From the NCBI GenBank assembly GCA_033060915.1, contig CM065381.1, positions 37,293,836-37,357,835 of the forward strand: a stretch of 64,000 nt of DNA, written 5' to 3'. Source of the stretch: Euryodendron excelsum (Eukaryota; Streptophyta; Magnoliopsida; Ericales; Pentaphylacaceae). Shown one piece after another: positions 22,855-34,842 of this stretch (positions within the stretch are counted from its first letter, which is position 1; every line of letters begins with the position of its first letter). Position numbers and translations under genes: made by a program. A model generated the notes under the pieces. It was not told the DNA's origin and did not search any database. It was given only the letters and a program-made list of their open reading frames with translations.

Positions 22855-24705
22855 ATGGCAGACACAGGTGATGGAGGTTCTGAGAGGAGACGCTACTCCA
22901 TGAAGGCTGCCCGGACAGATCCTGTCAGCAGCTCCAGTCGATCTAGGGGTAGTCGGTGATCTACTGGACAGGCATCTTCTAGCCAGAGTGGACAGGGGAG
23001 TGGACCACTAGTCGACCCCTTCCCTCTAGTTGAGGTAGCTTTTGAGGAGGAGATAAGTGTTAATGACGAGGTGTCGGGTCTTGGTGATCAAGTGACCGGT
23101 TACGGGAGGGCCTTCTCTAGACATAGACAGAGGCATGCTGATCTTAGCGACTTGGAGATACCGAATATTCCACCGCTGGGAGACCTCGCCTATCATCCTA
23201 GCATCTACTCGCGACAGCATTTGCCCCCTTCGTGGGTACACACATCTTTCAGAGGGGTAGTTCATCTTGTCTTCAGCACTATGCAACGGGCGGCTCCATC
23301 CTCTCGAGCTTTCATGGCAGAGATTGGGTTTGGGGCCTTCATGGGATTACAGGCTAATCGCCTGAATAGGCATCTAGTGCTGACACTTATCAAGAGGTGG
23401 TGGTTTATAGAGACCGGGACTTTCCATTTTGTGGGCTTCGAGTTGGGACCTACTCCGTTGGACTGGGCTATCATCACGGGGCTTTCCTTCATTGGTCGGC
23501 GGATCACCTTGTAGCCAGTTAATAGGGCTGACGCATGTGTTTTGCTGGACTTGCCCCTCCTGAGCGTTCTGCCTTCCTAGTCTCTTGGCTCAATCGGGAT
23601 GACAGTACCTTTGCTGTTGAGCCACCACCTGCCCGGCGAGACATCAGGAGGCGGCGACTTGTTTTATACATCATCTTCAGCTGCTTCTGTAACAACAATA
23701 AGTCGCTTGTGTCCTTTCAGTTGGTGAGCATAGTAGCTGATCTTGGGGCTTTGTCTGAGCTGGATTGGGGGTCCTTCTCCTTCGGCTGCTTCCTTCGATC
23801 GATGCGGGTTCGAACTTCCTCTTGTTGGGGCAGCATGACTAGTTTGTAGCCCTTTCCTGTCTGGTGGAGCTATGAGTACCTGCCAGTTCGTTGCCCCGCA
23901 GTTATCAAGGATGACCTTTATCCTCGTGCTTTATGGTACGCTCGTGATCGGGTAGCCCAGTGATTGGAGATCACTGATTTTGTGATGCTACAGGCGAACC
24001 TGGAGTTGATTGAGGCGAGGGACATGACTTGGTGGCCCTTTATTGGTTCGGTTCATTATGAGACGGTCTGATACTTGGTCCTGTTGTCCCTATTGAGGGC
24101 TTCCTTTCTCAATGATAATTGTTGGGAGTCCTACCTAGGAGATCGACATTGGCGCCAATTTCATGAGGAGTTCTTGTTAGCAGGAGATCCACCGGAGTAT
24201 ATGTTTGGAGCTTTGGTGAAGGGAGTTCCTATTCCCTTTCAGGAGTGCTAGCCGGGTGCCGGGTTCTTACTTCCTTCTGAGACTGACTATGCCATACACT
24301 TCGGAGCTCATTCTATCAGTGCCTTCACCCAGTTTGAGGTAATAGTCAGCTGAAATGTTGTTGGCCAGGAGGTGGTCGACTTGTGGCGTAGAGCCGGAGG
24401 AGACATGCCCCAAGCTGAGTTTACCGCTGTGAGAGACCAGAGGGACTAGTACTAGATGGAGAGGGATCAGTGCCAGGCAGAAGTAGCTTCCTTGACGGGC
24501 CAGTTAGCCCAGATGGGAGGTGACGGGGTATATTATCATTTCCGTTCTTCTTCCTTTCACTCTGTTGTTGTTTAGTTATTCCTTCGGCTTGTTGATTTTG
24601 GTTTTGTCTTCTTTGTAGGATGCTGGCGCTTCTAGTAGTTATCCACCTCCTTCGAAGCCACATCCCAGAGGTTTCGATCAAGAGGATATCGATTTTGATG
24701 TTTGA
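22855..24705 (+). pseudogene. Plant-mobile-domain (PMD) protein, copy 2, broken
   Basis: This gene is antisense inside element D, starting at ATG 22,855 (MADTGDGGSERRRYSMKAAR). A Ser/Arg/Gly-rich N terminus is followed by GLGDQVTGYGRAFSRHRQ, HTSFRGVVHLVFSTMQ, IETGTFHFVGFELGPTPLDW plus AIITGLSFIG. Next come RRRLVLYIIFSCFC and LVSIVADLGALSELDWGSFS, and a charged C-terminal tail. This layout matches PMD/aminotransferase-like proteins found in plant transposons. A 91-bp GT...AG intron (24,528-24,618) precedes the last exon, which ends at TGA 24,703. Lesions include stops at 22,957 and 23,512, a base lost near 23,555, and several downstream stops. It is longer than copy 1 because its 5' end is intact. 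Confidence 0.75.
24528..24618 (+). other. Intron in PMD copy 2
   Basis: The donor GGG|GTATATTA and acceptor CTTTGTAG|GATGCTGG sit at exactly the codon boundary used in copy 1. The neighbouring exons are clearly homologous. Confidence 0.75.
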
Positions 24706-26617
24706 CAAATGCCCCTTATGTAGATCCACATCTTCATTCGCCCTTATCTTGGAGATGAATTTATGTTAGCCAGTTTTATTTTTGTAAATTTTGCACAGAG
24801 ATGGATGTTTATGATTTAGATAGTTAAATGCATGGTCAGGCAAAGATATTTATGGTTTATACAACTAAATATATAATCAGATGTATGTGCATGGATGATG
24901 ATTATGTATACTTATTACATGAGTTGATATTGAACTGTATTGGTGACTTATGTTTCTACAGGGAGTTATGTCCTATGTATACGAAGCTCATGCTAATATT
25001 TTATTTTTTTTATGAAAATGCATGCACATATTAGAAACACACTAGTTCACGGAATGACAAGGGGTGCTGTCAAACTCAGTATCTTTGGGAATGGTAACTC
25101 TTTTGTTTTTGGGGGGTCTGACTTCTCCTTTGACTCAACCTTACCTTGACTGGGTGATTGCACTTCAAACCTTTCTCAACCTTTTGACCGCCTCCAATTC
25201 TCTATCTCGAGTTTAGTGTATAGGATTACTGGGGCTGAAACTCTCAACTCTCGGGGCTTTGGTAACAGCTTATCCAACCTTTAGCAGAGCGATAAGTGGC
25301 CAGTCCTTCAATCTGAGGAGACTTTGCTTTAGGACCGTAATATAGGCTAGGTCGTGGGGTTTTCGAATCAATCAGGATATATAGGTTCAAATTTGATGTT
25401 GCTTTTAGTAGGGTTTAGATCCATAGGATTAGCATCCCTCTTTAGCTTCTACAACACATTTGACTCATTTAGATCAAGCAATCCATTGTCAATCAGAATG
25501 GACTTTAGTAGGGTTGTAATGTAGGCCATGGTTTTGAGTTTTTACAAGAAAGGATAAAGGCTCGAACCTATTGTTTCTACTGGGCTACTTTGTTACCTAG
25601 GATTGCCTTTAAATCTCTTCCTTTTATAGAGGGAGTTGACCGTTCTTGTAACTTTTAACCTTCTAATGGAATTGTCTGACATTTGCCCCTTGACTTCTGG
25701 TTTTTCAATACGCTTTTCAAGATAGCACCAGCATGATTTTTTTTTTTTGGCCTCTTACCCTTTTGCCACTCTTTCCTTTGCTCTTTTTCTTTTTTTCCTT
25801 CTTTTCCTCTTTGCTTTTGACGAGACGAACACTCCGACAACTTCTTTCTCCCAGATCCTTTCCTTAACATTTCAATTTAACCCGTTGTAGGTGGTGATCC
25901 CTAGGTTGAGGTTTTTTCTTAGAAAGGGAACGTAACAGGATCAATGGGCTTGACAACGATTGTTTTTTACTGTATAGGAGATGAAATGAGGGTCTCTCCT
26001 CATTTTGAACCGGATTACTTGATCTATAGAGTATTCAACGTTGTCCCTGCATGATAGAGGATTGATGCCACTCCTAGAGTTCTCAGTTATCTGTCTACCC
26101 CAGTGTGGGGGGACAATCTTGGATCGGGGTTGACAAAAAATATTTTGCTTTTTGCGAGGCACTAGGGGCAAGCAAAGGGAATATTTTGCTTTTTTCTTTT
26201 ATATTGGAAAATGAAAGACAGCTTCTCTTCATCTTGATGATCTGGCCACAAATCGCTCAGCTTCAGTGTCTTACAAGTATTTCCTTTAGGTGGTTTCCTC
26301 ATTCATCCTTATCCTCTCTCTCTTTGGAAAGCTAATCATTTGGCGAGTGGCTAACTTATGCTATTATCCTTTCAAGCCAGGCCTTTCATAAGATAAATCA
26401 TGCCCCTTGTGTATGAAGCATTCACCATTCCCAAGAGACATTTAAGATGATAGCAATGTAAGGTAATAGCATAAAGTGATATTTCGCTACTTAATGAAAA
26501 ATATAAAGGTCTTTCGGAATGAAAGTGCAAACATAAGGATAGAAAGTAAAAGAGATAGAAAGAAAGTGAGTGAGAACACCCTTCTCTTGTGCACTTTTGA
26601 CATGACTCCCTTTTTCT
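24706..26617. other. Non-coding middle of element D
   Basis: Collinear with 7,611-9,443 of element B. No RT, RNase H, integrase or protease motif is seen on either strand. A Lys-rich minus-strand ORF at 25,655-25,870 has no preserved equivalent in B and is probably chance. Confidence 0.55.
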
Positions 26618-27947
26618 TTAGCATGGCTTTGGGATGATGCCCATATCTTTGATGCTCCATTCATGATTGGGATCCTTGGCTAAGGTAGGATAGGTGGAGG
26701 TTTCTCCCGGAGCTCTGAGTGAATTGGCAGTGATAATGCAATTGTCAGCTTCCTCTGTTAGCTCTTTAGTTTCTTCAATAAACCAGTGGGGAGGCTTGTC
26801 TTCTTCCATCTTAATAGACTTGACCTGGGCTCGAGGTTTTATGCTTTGGCACCCGGTCGTGCCCTAGTGTTCCTCAAGATTGCATAGCGATGGGTTCCTA
26901 GCATTGGGTTTGAATGGCTCTTGTATCATGGATGGGTCAAAGTGGTGCGATTGTAATTCCCTTTTCATGTGATTGGTTTCTTGTATCACATGGTCAACCC
27001 TCTCGACAGATTCATCCACAAATTTATCTTCACGGACTGGCATTTTATCTTGGTTGCACCATAACCAGGCATGATGTTGTTCCAAATCTTCCCCTTCCAT
27101 TTCCTGCCCATCTTCGTAGTATATCTCTTGGCATGTGGCGAACCAAACCTTGTCATTACCAAACTCCGTGATGATGTTGATGGTGTGGTTTGGCAAAGGG
27201 TCCGTAGTGGCATTCGAAGGAGGGTTCACTAGTCTTAAGCCTATGATCTTGTTATCTATCAGGTCTTGAATTCTATGTTTGAGGGCTAAACAATCTTTAG
27301 TGTCATGTCCTTAGCAACTTGAATGCATTCACATCTTGCTGCGGATTCAAAGGAATGGGGTAGAGGATTGGGCAGGGGTCGTGGAGGTATAGGTTTCAAA
27401 TATTCGGCCACTAGGAGGCTAAAATAGGTCGTGGTCTGTGAACAAGTGAGTTTAGTAAATGTCCGTTTTTCCCACTTGCTGGCCTAGACTGAGGAAGTGT
27501 CGTAGGTGTTTTCAAAGATTCGGAATTGAGTTCTGGTGTGGCAATAACTAGGTCGGTGGTTTGGGAATTGAAAGGGCTTTGGGTTTCATGTTTCAAAGTT
27601 GGACAATCTTCAGTGTCAGGGCCAAATGGATGGGATTGGTACTCATAGGATAAATTGAATGATTCAGGGGTTTAGTTAAAGACCGACTTGAATGGTGTCG
27701 GGATCTGGCAGTTGGCCTGGGGAGGTTGTTGGTCTGCAATGGTTGGGGCGTAGTCTAGGTCTTTCCTCTTCATCCTTTTTCGTTCCTCATGGGCTCGGAC
27801 TTGGGAGGACTCTGCCTGCTCAAGAGTTGTAATTCCCATATGGCATGAGAGTGAAGAGAACATAGCTTCCATTTTGGTCATCCTATGTCTGAGTTCTCTT
27901 ACTTCTGCTAGTATCAGAGTTAAGGCATTAAGTGTGAGTGATTCCAT
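26618..27947 (-). pseudogene. Gag-like protein of element D, broken
   Basis: It starts at ATG 27,947 with MESLTLNALTLILAEV, then a helical region RELRHRMTKMEAMFSSL and a basic segment EERKRMKRKD. After stops and shifts the conserved part TEFGNDKVWFATCQEIYYED is read in 27,229-26,864, followed by a region rich in Glu, His and Asn (ERVDHVIQETNHMKREL). The zinc-knuckle-like region is damaged near 27,310. The C-terminal remnant (MEEDKPPHWFIEETKEL) ends at 26,618. It is homologous throughout to the gag-like pseudogene of B. Confidence 0.6.
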
Positions 27948-29420
27948 AAGTGTTCCTTAGCTTTTGGCTAGTAACAACGAGGAAAATGGAAAGAGACCTA
28001 CAACCAGAAGAGGGAAAAAGTTAATGCTTCGTCTTGACAAACTTTTATGCAATGCATGCCTTAAAGGTGTCCTTACTCGAGAGGGAGACTAAACATGATG
28101 GCTTTGGCTCACTTGTAGAAACTGGAGGTTTGTCCCTGTATGCAAATACTTTATCGTCATATGAGAATCTTCTTTCATTCGTATGTTCAAAGGAAAGGGA
28201 TATATAGAACTTTTAATTTAGAATACAAGAGGAAATAGAGTACACTTTATTGGGGAGAGGGAAACATTTTTCTTTGGACTTCTACCTATCTAGTTTTACA
28301 TATGAAATCCTAAACTACTCTTGAGTCTTTAGATTCGCCTTTTTGGATTTGAGGACGTGGGGGTCGTGGAGAGACTTTGTTGATTGATTGCCCTTTGTCT
28401 TCTTGGCAATCCTCTCCGTGAATATAGAGGGATTGGGGCCCCTCTTATAGAACGACTTGAAATATATGCAATGATTCCTCAGGGTTACTTGGGAACCCTT
28501 AGGGTTTTGGTAGGTTTAATGCAATGGAGAGTGAACTTGGTGTCACTCTCTTTGGGTTGATCATATGCATGGAGATGCAGTGACTTGAGTTACTTTGGAA
28601 CTCTTGTCTTAACATGGAATATTGAATGCATGAACATGGATGCATAGAGTAAAGAGAGAGAGAATGCATTTGTAAAGTAAACATGGATGCATGAGCAGTT
28701 ATACATGCATTATAATGGTAAGAATAAAGTCATTATAACAACAGGAATAAACGAGTATAGAGAAATCATAGTTTTGAAATCAGTGCACGTCTTAAATCCG
28801 GCTGAGGTTCGACTATGCATGGTGTCTATATGAGCATGACGTTCAGGGTTTTACTAATGCGTCCAAAAAAGGCTCGGATCTCAAATTTTCAAACCTAGGC
28901 CCATTCTCCGAGGTGGTCCCATTATTGGTTGGTGATCCGAGCGGGGGAACCATTAAGAGGCCGTAGACGAAGAAGCTGACAGCATCTTGCCCACAGCCAA
29001 TATACCATTCCCCCTTCTAACTAGAAGGAACATATTAGGGTAAAGAATGCAAGTATGCAGAATGCAAGTGCATGTGCAGTGCGTGTGTGATTTTTAAAAG
29101 TGAAGGAAAGAGCCCAACAACTCCCATCTATCTTATTCATTACATTCATTCAGAGTATGTAAAGCAGTTAACATGAAGTAACACAAAATGTGAATAAAAA
29201 TCCACCTATAAAATAAATATACAACAGTTAGTATGCGAATAACAAACTTAATGCAAGATAATATGAATGGAAATAAATTAGATGCATGTTTTTTTTTTTA
29301 AAAAACAACTTTGAAAATTTGATTTTGAAAATTTTAGAGTCGATAGGATTGAACAAATTAATTGAAGACTCTACATGGGTGAAGGGTGAAAAGACATGAC
29401 AATGGCCTAATCCTCTAAGT
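27948..29420 (-). other. Leader between PBS and gag, element D
   Basis: Non-coding and collinear with 10,777-12,254. It includes short ATGCATG-rich stretches (28,560-28,700). No conserved ORF. Confidence 0.6.
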
Positions 29421-29439
29421 GTCCCCAGCAGAGTCGCCA
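29421..29439 (-). promoter_or_regulatory. Primer-binding site of element D (tRNA-Arg type)
   Basis: The minus strand reads TGGCGACTCTGCTGGGGAC, two bases inside the LTR end (CTCGACA). Confidence 0.85.
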
Positions 29440-29441
29440 GC

Positions 29442-32400
29442 TGTCGAGCTTCAATTTTTCGCACCCGAAAAAGACAAGTGAGAAAGACATAGTGCTCTTT
29501 TATTAGAACTCATCTTCCTAAAATGATGAGTGTGACTAGGTTTGAATTGAAAGTTGATTTTCAATAAGGGCTTTTAGAAAAAAATTAGAGTCGTCACCTA
29601 ACTTGAATAAGGTGAGTTAAGTCACCTAAAGCTAAGCACAATCGGAAGATTACACTAAGGGTTTTTTGGAAAAGGCTTTTGAAAATACTTCCTCAAGAGA
29701 GGGTTTTTAAGGAAAATAGGTTGTTTGGCAACCTTTGAAAATATTTAAAACCTTTTTTGAAAGTAACTCCATTTTGGTATTTGAAAACAGTGATCTAGAT
29801 TTGGAGGTTGGCTATGTGTAGGGAAAATGTACTAAGCCATCACCCTACCCCACCCTTACAGTACCTACATGTCTATACACCCTAGGTTCACTCATTAGAG
29901 TCTTCGATTATTAAATGTCCAATACTATCCACTTAAGAAAAGAATTTTTAGAAAGAATTTTGACATGATGCATGATATGTAGGTGAGAGAATAAGACTTT
30001 ATTTTGAAAACAGATTTGAAAAGAACTTGATTTGACTTCGGAAGTAGATTTGAAAAGATAGAATTGATTTGAAAGAAAATTTTAGAGATAGAGATTTGAA
30101 AATAGATTTTGGAATTTGAAACTTGAAATAGATCATGGAATTGAAAGTTTGAAAAAGGTTATGGAATTGAAAACTTGAAAAAGGTTGTGAAATTGGAAGT
30201 TTGAAAAAGGTTACGACCACACCCATGAGGGTTGCCTACGTATCCCTTTTGGGGAATCAAGTCAGTCGTAGTTCGGATAAGAGTCCGATAGAAAATTTGA
30301 TTTGAAAAGAGTTTGTCTTGAAAAAGAGATTCAGTTTGAACTTTGAATAGAAGATTTGAAATTGAACTTGAGGATTTGAAAAGATTGGACATTGATTTGG
30401 AAAGATAGAACTTAGACTTGATTTGGAAAGATTGAGATTTAAGGAACCTAAACTTAGGAAGATAGGATTTAGGAAGAACTTGAGATTAAGAAAGATTTGA
30501 TTGGAAAGTTTGATTTAGAAAACATAGAGAGTTGGAGTCTAGGAAAGATTGAATTTAGAAAATCATGAAATGGGGAAAGTTTCAAAATAGAAAAGTTTTC
30601 ATTTTAGGAAAATTTTGAATTAGGGAAGTTTTAAAATAGGAAACGTTTTGAAATTGAAAAGTTTTGAATTTAGAAAGTTTTAACTTAAGAAAGAGTTGAT
30701 TTTTGGAAAGATTTGAATTAGGAAAAGTTTGATTTAAGAAAGATTTGAAATTTAGAAAATATAGAATTTGGGAAAGGTTTGAATTTAAGAAAGGTTCAAA
30801 GTTTGAGTTTTAGAAATAAATGAAGTTAGGAAAGATTTGAGTTTCAGAATGATTTGAAAATTTGGAATTTGAAAAGTTGAAATTTGAAAAGGTATGAAAT
30901 TAGGAAAGGCGGGAATTAGGAAAGATTCGAATCAGGAAAGATTTAGATTTACGAAAGATTTGATTTCTTTTTCCTAAAATAAAAGATTTGATTTTGTTTC
31001 TAAAAATAGATGATTTCATTTTGTTTCCAAAAACGGAGGATTGGATCTAGTTTCTTACATAGGAGATTGGATTTGGTTTCTTAAATGGGAGATTGGATTT
31101 GGTTTCTTAAATGGAAGATTGGATTTGGCATGGAATTGGAAGGTGAAGTTTTAGAAATCCTAGATTTGGAAGTCTATGATTCGATATAAAAAATAGGTTT
31201 CGAAAATTTATGATTTTGATGTAAAAAGGAGGTTTTGGGAAGCCTAGGTTTTGAGGCCAAAATAGGAAATTCGAAATTATGTTTTTGGAAAGAAAATTAG
31301 GGTTTCCAAACCATGGCTTTAGGGTTTAACTTGTAGTACAGGAAAGGAGATTTTGAAAAGTAGAACTTTTTTAGAAAGGAAGATTTTTTGAAAGAGATTT
31401 GAAGAGTGTTTTTAGAAAGTAGAACTTTTGAAGAGAGTTTTGGAAAGGAGTTTGAAAAGAGATTTTGGAAAATTGATTTTTTGAAGGAAGTTTTAGAAAG
31501 CACTTTTCAAAAAGCAATTTTGAAAAGGAGATTGGAAAGAGATTTTAGAAAGTATGTTGAAAAATAGATTTTTAGAAAGTAAGTTTAAAAAGAGATTTTG
31601 GAGGGGATTTGAATATGGACTCAAACCTCTAGAAATATCTCACTTTGCTAAAATGATTCTAACCATAAGAAGACTAGAACCATTCTAGGATTGTGGTTTT
31701 GAAAACAACAATGATTTGAAAATATGGACCATATTGATTACTTTAAATGTAACACTTTCCCAAAGCAACCATAATTATGGATAGGCTAAAATCACCTTAG
31801 GATTGTGATTTTGAAAATAAGTTTTGAAGAAGAAGATTTAATGCAAGTTTTGAAAACAATTTTCGATGCAAGTTTTAAAAACAAGTTTTGGAGGAATGCA
31901 TGATCATGATATGTACAATGCAAGTTGGGGTCGTGAACATACAAGGTTAAAGGCTTCACCACATAATCATGGGGGCCGAACCCACATGGTCTCCAGTTAG
32001 ACTAAGAGAAAGCTCCCAACATGGTGACTTTTAATAGCCTAATTCTACGCATGAACCAAGGAGTCCCTTGCTCCAAGCATGCAAGAAATGAGGGGTAGAA
32101 TAAGGGGATTAAAATAGAAAAAAACCCAAGTGGGTTAGGAGAGAGAAGAGAGAGGGGAGAATTGCGTAAACAAAAATGGGAAGCCTACCTTGTTTATTCT
32201 TTTATTTGCTTTGTTTTTCTTGTTTGCTTTACTTCAATCTTTGCTTTGATCTTTAAGAGCTTCTAAGTTGCAGCACTCTAAGTCTTCAATGAACGCTTTG
32301 GAGGCTAGTACATGAGTGTATGTATGCTAGGGTTAAGTGTATAGGGGCTAAGGTTTGTATATGAAGGCTAGGGTTTGAAGAACATAAAGGGAACTAGGGT

Positions 32401-33376
32401 TTGGAAGGACTTCGAGCTCTGTATATTGAAGAGCAGGGTTTTTGGACTATGTTTGCGGCCCCTTTTCATGTTGGAGGAGGCTTTGTATTTATAAACAGAA
32501 GAATGCACTAGCGCCTGCTACAGTGGTGCTAGGCCAAACCTTACATTAGCACCACTAGGAGTGGTGCTAGGCCATTTCTTGGCTTGGCGCCACTAGTAGT
32601 GGTACTAGCCACTTAGAAAATTTTTAAGGTTGGCAAACAACGTATCTTCAGAAGATTTGGGTGCTTGTACTACTGACTACCATGCAATTTTTAGCCTGGC
32701 TTCACTAGGAGTGACTACGGAAGATCCAAAAATGATTTAAAGGGCCAGAAAGGGAAAAAAAATCCTTAGATTAGTGTCTCCGGGGTAGTAGACTTGAAAA
32801 ATAATATCATGATGTATTGGAAGGGTTGACCAGGCCATTAGGGGCAAACTAGTTAATCGGGTCAAAAAGCTGCCGAGATGGATTTGGAATATTCTAAAAG
32901 AAGGCTTAAGATTTGGAAACATTAACTAGAATGTTCCAATAGGTTACCGGTTTGATACCCAGAGATGGTGTAGTTGGAAAAAAAGACCGGCCCACTAGGG
33001 GCAAAATGGTCATTTGCATTGGGCTTGACGGAACTAATTTGGAATGATCCGGAAATGGATCGAAAGGCCGGGGATACTATCAAAAGTATCCCTGGGAGGT
33101 TACCGGTTTGATATCCAGAGCCGGTGTGGTTCTTGGGGTGCTCGGATGCCTAAGGGCAAAATGGTCATTTTGATTGGAGAGTCTCGGAATTGGCCCGAAA
33201 CTACGAGAAAGGCAGCTAATCATGCCGGGTCATCTTTGGGATGATCTTGGAAGGGTGGACTTACCGTTCTGAGGACTTCGGTACTTTCTCAAGAAACGTG
33301 CCGAAAATGGCCCTAAGGGCAGTTTGGTCAGTTTTTTTCCCTGAGTAAGCTAGCAGGCACCAGTGTTGTCCTGGGC
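29442..33376 (-). mobile_element. 5' LTR of element D, 5' end missing
   Basis: The LTR is intact at its PBS side (TGTCGAGC on the plus strand at 29,442). It includes the conserved TACGTAGGCAACC block (about 30,210-30,290), the low-complexity tract, a TATA box at 32,486-32,493, palindrome remnants at about 32,510-32,610 and U3 repeats to about 33,375. There similarity to LTR B stops abruptly, about 820 bp before the expected LTR start. Confidence 0.8.
32486..32493 (-). promoter_or_regulatory. TATA box of the D 5' LTR
   Basis: TATAAATA on the minus strand, in the conserved position relative to the palindromes and the GGGGCCGCAAAC segment. Confidence 0.65.
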
Positions 33377-33976
33377 TAGGCCCCTTGGTTTTCTCCCATA
33401 AGGGTTTCCATGCTAAAATCGCTTGTGTCTTGTTAATTGCTTGTGATGTTATGTGTGGGTTGATTAAGATTTTCTATTGCTTGCACTTGCATGAAAATGC
33501 GTAGAGACCTATTCAACCCACTCCCTTGGGTCCATATATAATGCTTTAAGTCGTATAAGAACACTTGTTTTCTCACGGTGATAACATTAGAAGGTACATG
33601 TGCTTTTTTCCTGACTTCAATTTTTGAACTATTGTACAAAATTTGACTTGAATCCAACTGCACCTTTCGAAAAATTTTCCAACTTAATGTCCATCTGTAT
33701 CTTAGTTTACATTAATAATTGTTATAAAACAAACAATGAATTAAGTAAAGTTGTAACAAGGTATTGTACAACAACATTTTTATTTTATTTTATTATAGAG
33801 CTAACCATGCATATTTCCTTATATTCATATAGGTTTAGGATAATTGGTAAAATTCCATACCTGAATTTTTATTACAAACATTAACAAAAAGTATGGCACC
33901 ATAATAGGATGCCGACAAGACTACTGCACTTAATCAAATCACAAAACACAACAGCTAGAGTTCATTTACTAGAACA
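33377..33976. other. Junction sequence downstream of the OMT gene
   Basis: About 600 bp lies between the broken D LTR and the OMT stop. Bases 33,377-33,560 (TTCTCCCATAAGGGTTTCC, then TTGTGTCTTGTTAATTGC, and CTATTCAACCC) look like the R/U5 end of a Ty1/copia LTR, but no PBS follows. That reading is weak. The remainder (33,560-33,976) is AT-rich and is probably the native 3' flank of the OMT gene. Confidence 0.35.
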
Positions 33977-34279
33977 TCAAGGATAAACCTCGATGAGAGA
34001 CTTCAATCCTAAAATGGGAGTTATCTTATAGTCACTGAAACCGACATCAAAGAATAGCTTCTCCCATTCTTTCTCATTTCTCTCTTTGCTCATAACCAAA
34101 ATAATCATTAGCATATCAAAGAAGAGTTGAGTTTTGATATACTTGTCATCTCCATTCGGTTTTCCGACCACCATGTCTATGATAATCACCTTTCCTTCCT
34201 TGTCTTTGCTTGGAATTGCCTCCCTACATCATTTCAGTATTTTCACACTCTCTTCATCACTCCAATCGTGTAATATCCA
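33977..34279 (-). pseudogene. O-methyltransferase exon 2 (C-terminal catalytic part)
   Basis: The 303-bp last exon begins after an AG acceptor (34,281-34,280). It encodes WILHDWSDEESVKILK, a TGA at 34,229-34,231 in place of the usual Lys, then CREAIPSKDKEGK, VIIIDMVVGKPNGDDKYIKT and finally KITPILGLKSLIEVYP before TGA at 33,977. This is the hallmark C terminus of plant class II SAM-dependent OMTs (isoflavone, caffeic-acid and related phenolic acceptors). The family's catalytic His (in LHDW) is present. The partner exon is at 57,466-58,219; the exon junction Lys|Trp is the family's known intron position as I recall it. Confidence 0.9.
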
Positions 34280-34283
34280 CTGC

Positions 34284-34837
34284 AATTGTTAGTTGCAGTC
34301 CAATTAAGAGTAAGTTGAAATGGACTAAAATTCTTTCTTAGCGAAGAATTATATTTTAGAAAAATAAATACAGAAAAACCTCTTCTGGTTTGATATGAAT
34401 TCACAATTATGGAAATAGTAGAAACTTTTACTCATTTTCTTATCTAAGATGAAAGATCAAAACGTCAAGCCAAAGCACGTACAAACAATTTGTGAAGCAT
34501 GATTATATGCAAATGTAACCATGTCCCCACTAAAATCAGAGCTCATATGGATTTTAGAGATAATAATTTGGATGTGGGGTGAACCATGTGGTTGTTATAC
34601 TTTAGCAAAATGCTGAGCAACAAATAAATATAGTGTGAATACAACCACAAAACAAAATATAGTAATCACTAATCACCCTCCAATTGTCATGTCTTAGAGG
34701 AAGCATAATATTTACTAACTGATTGTACAGTAAGTATTTGAAGTTCCTTTCTTTCTTTTTTTTTTTTTTTGCTGAATTAAATAGTGGGAAGGGGTGACCA
34801 ACTTAGAAACTCCACTTGGGCATGACGATAGGGATTC
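34284..34837 (-). other. Native 3' part of the OMT intron
   Basis: About 550 bp of AT-rich sequence with a T16-type run (34,750-34,771) lies between the exon 2 acceptor and the target duplication of the solo LTR. No element is recognised. Confidence 0.5.
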
Positions 34838-34842
34838 CCACC
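34838..34842. repeat. Target-site duplication of solo LTR F (left)
   Basis: CCACC, repeated at 39,714-39,718 immediately beyond the other LTR end. Confidence 0.85.

Larger units (their letters stand above)
19594..33376 (-). mobile_element. Element D: Ogre-like, non-autonomous
   Basis: On the minus strand the order is 5' LTR (33,376-29,442, its 5' end lost), PBS, leader, gag-like ORF, non-coding middle, antisense PMD gene, tandem-repeat region, 3' UTR, polypurine tract, and a 641-bp remnant of the 3' LTR (20,234-19,594) cut by LTR C. The internal region is 9.2 kb, so a full copy would have been about 19 kb. No pol is visible. This is the most complete example of the family in the window. Confidence 0.8.

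Noticed and set aside
23262..23507. Minus-strand ORF opposite PMD copy 2
   Set aside because: Shadow of the PMD coding frame on the other strand; no domain.
25655..25870. Lys-rich minus-strand ORF as a nuclear protein
   Set aside because: Comes from a T/C-rich stretch; the matching place in element B (about 8,520-8,780) has no such ORF.
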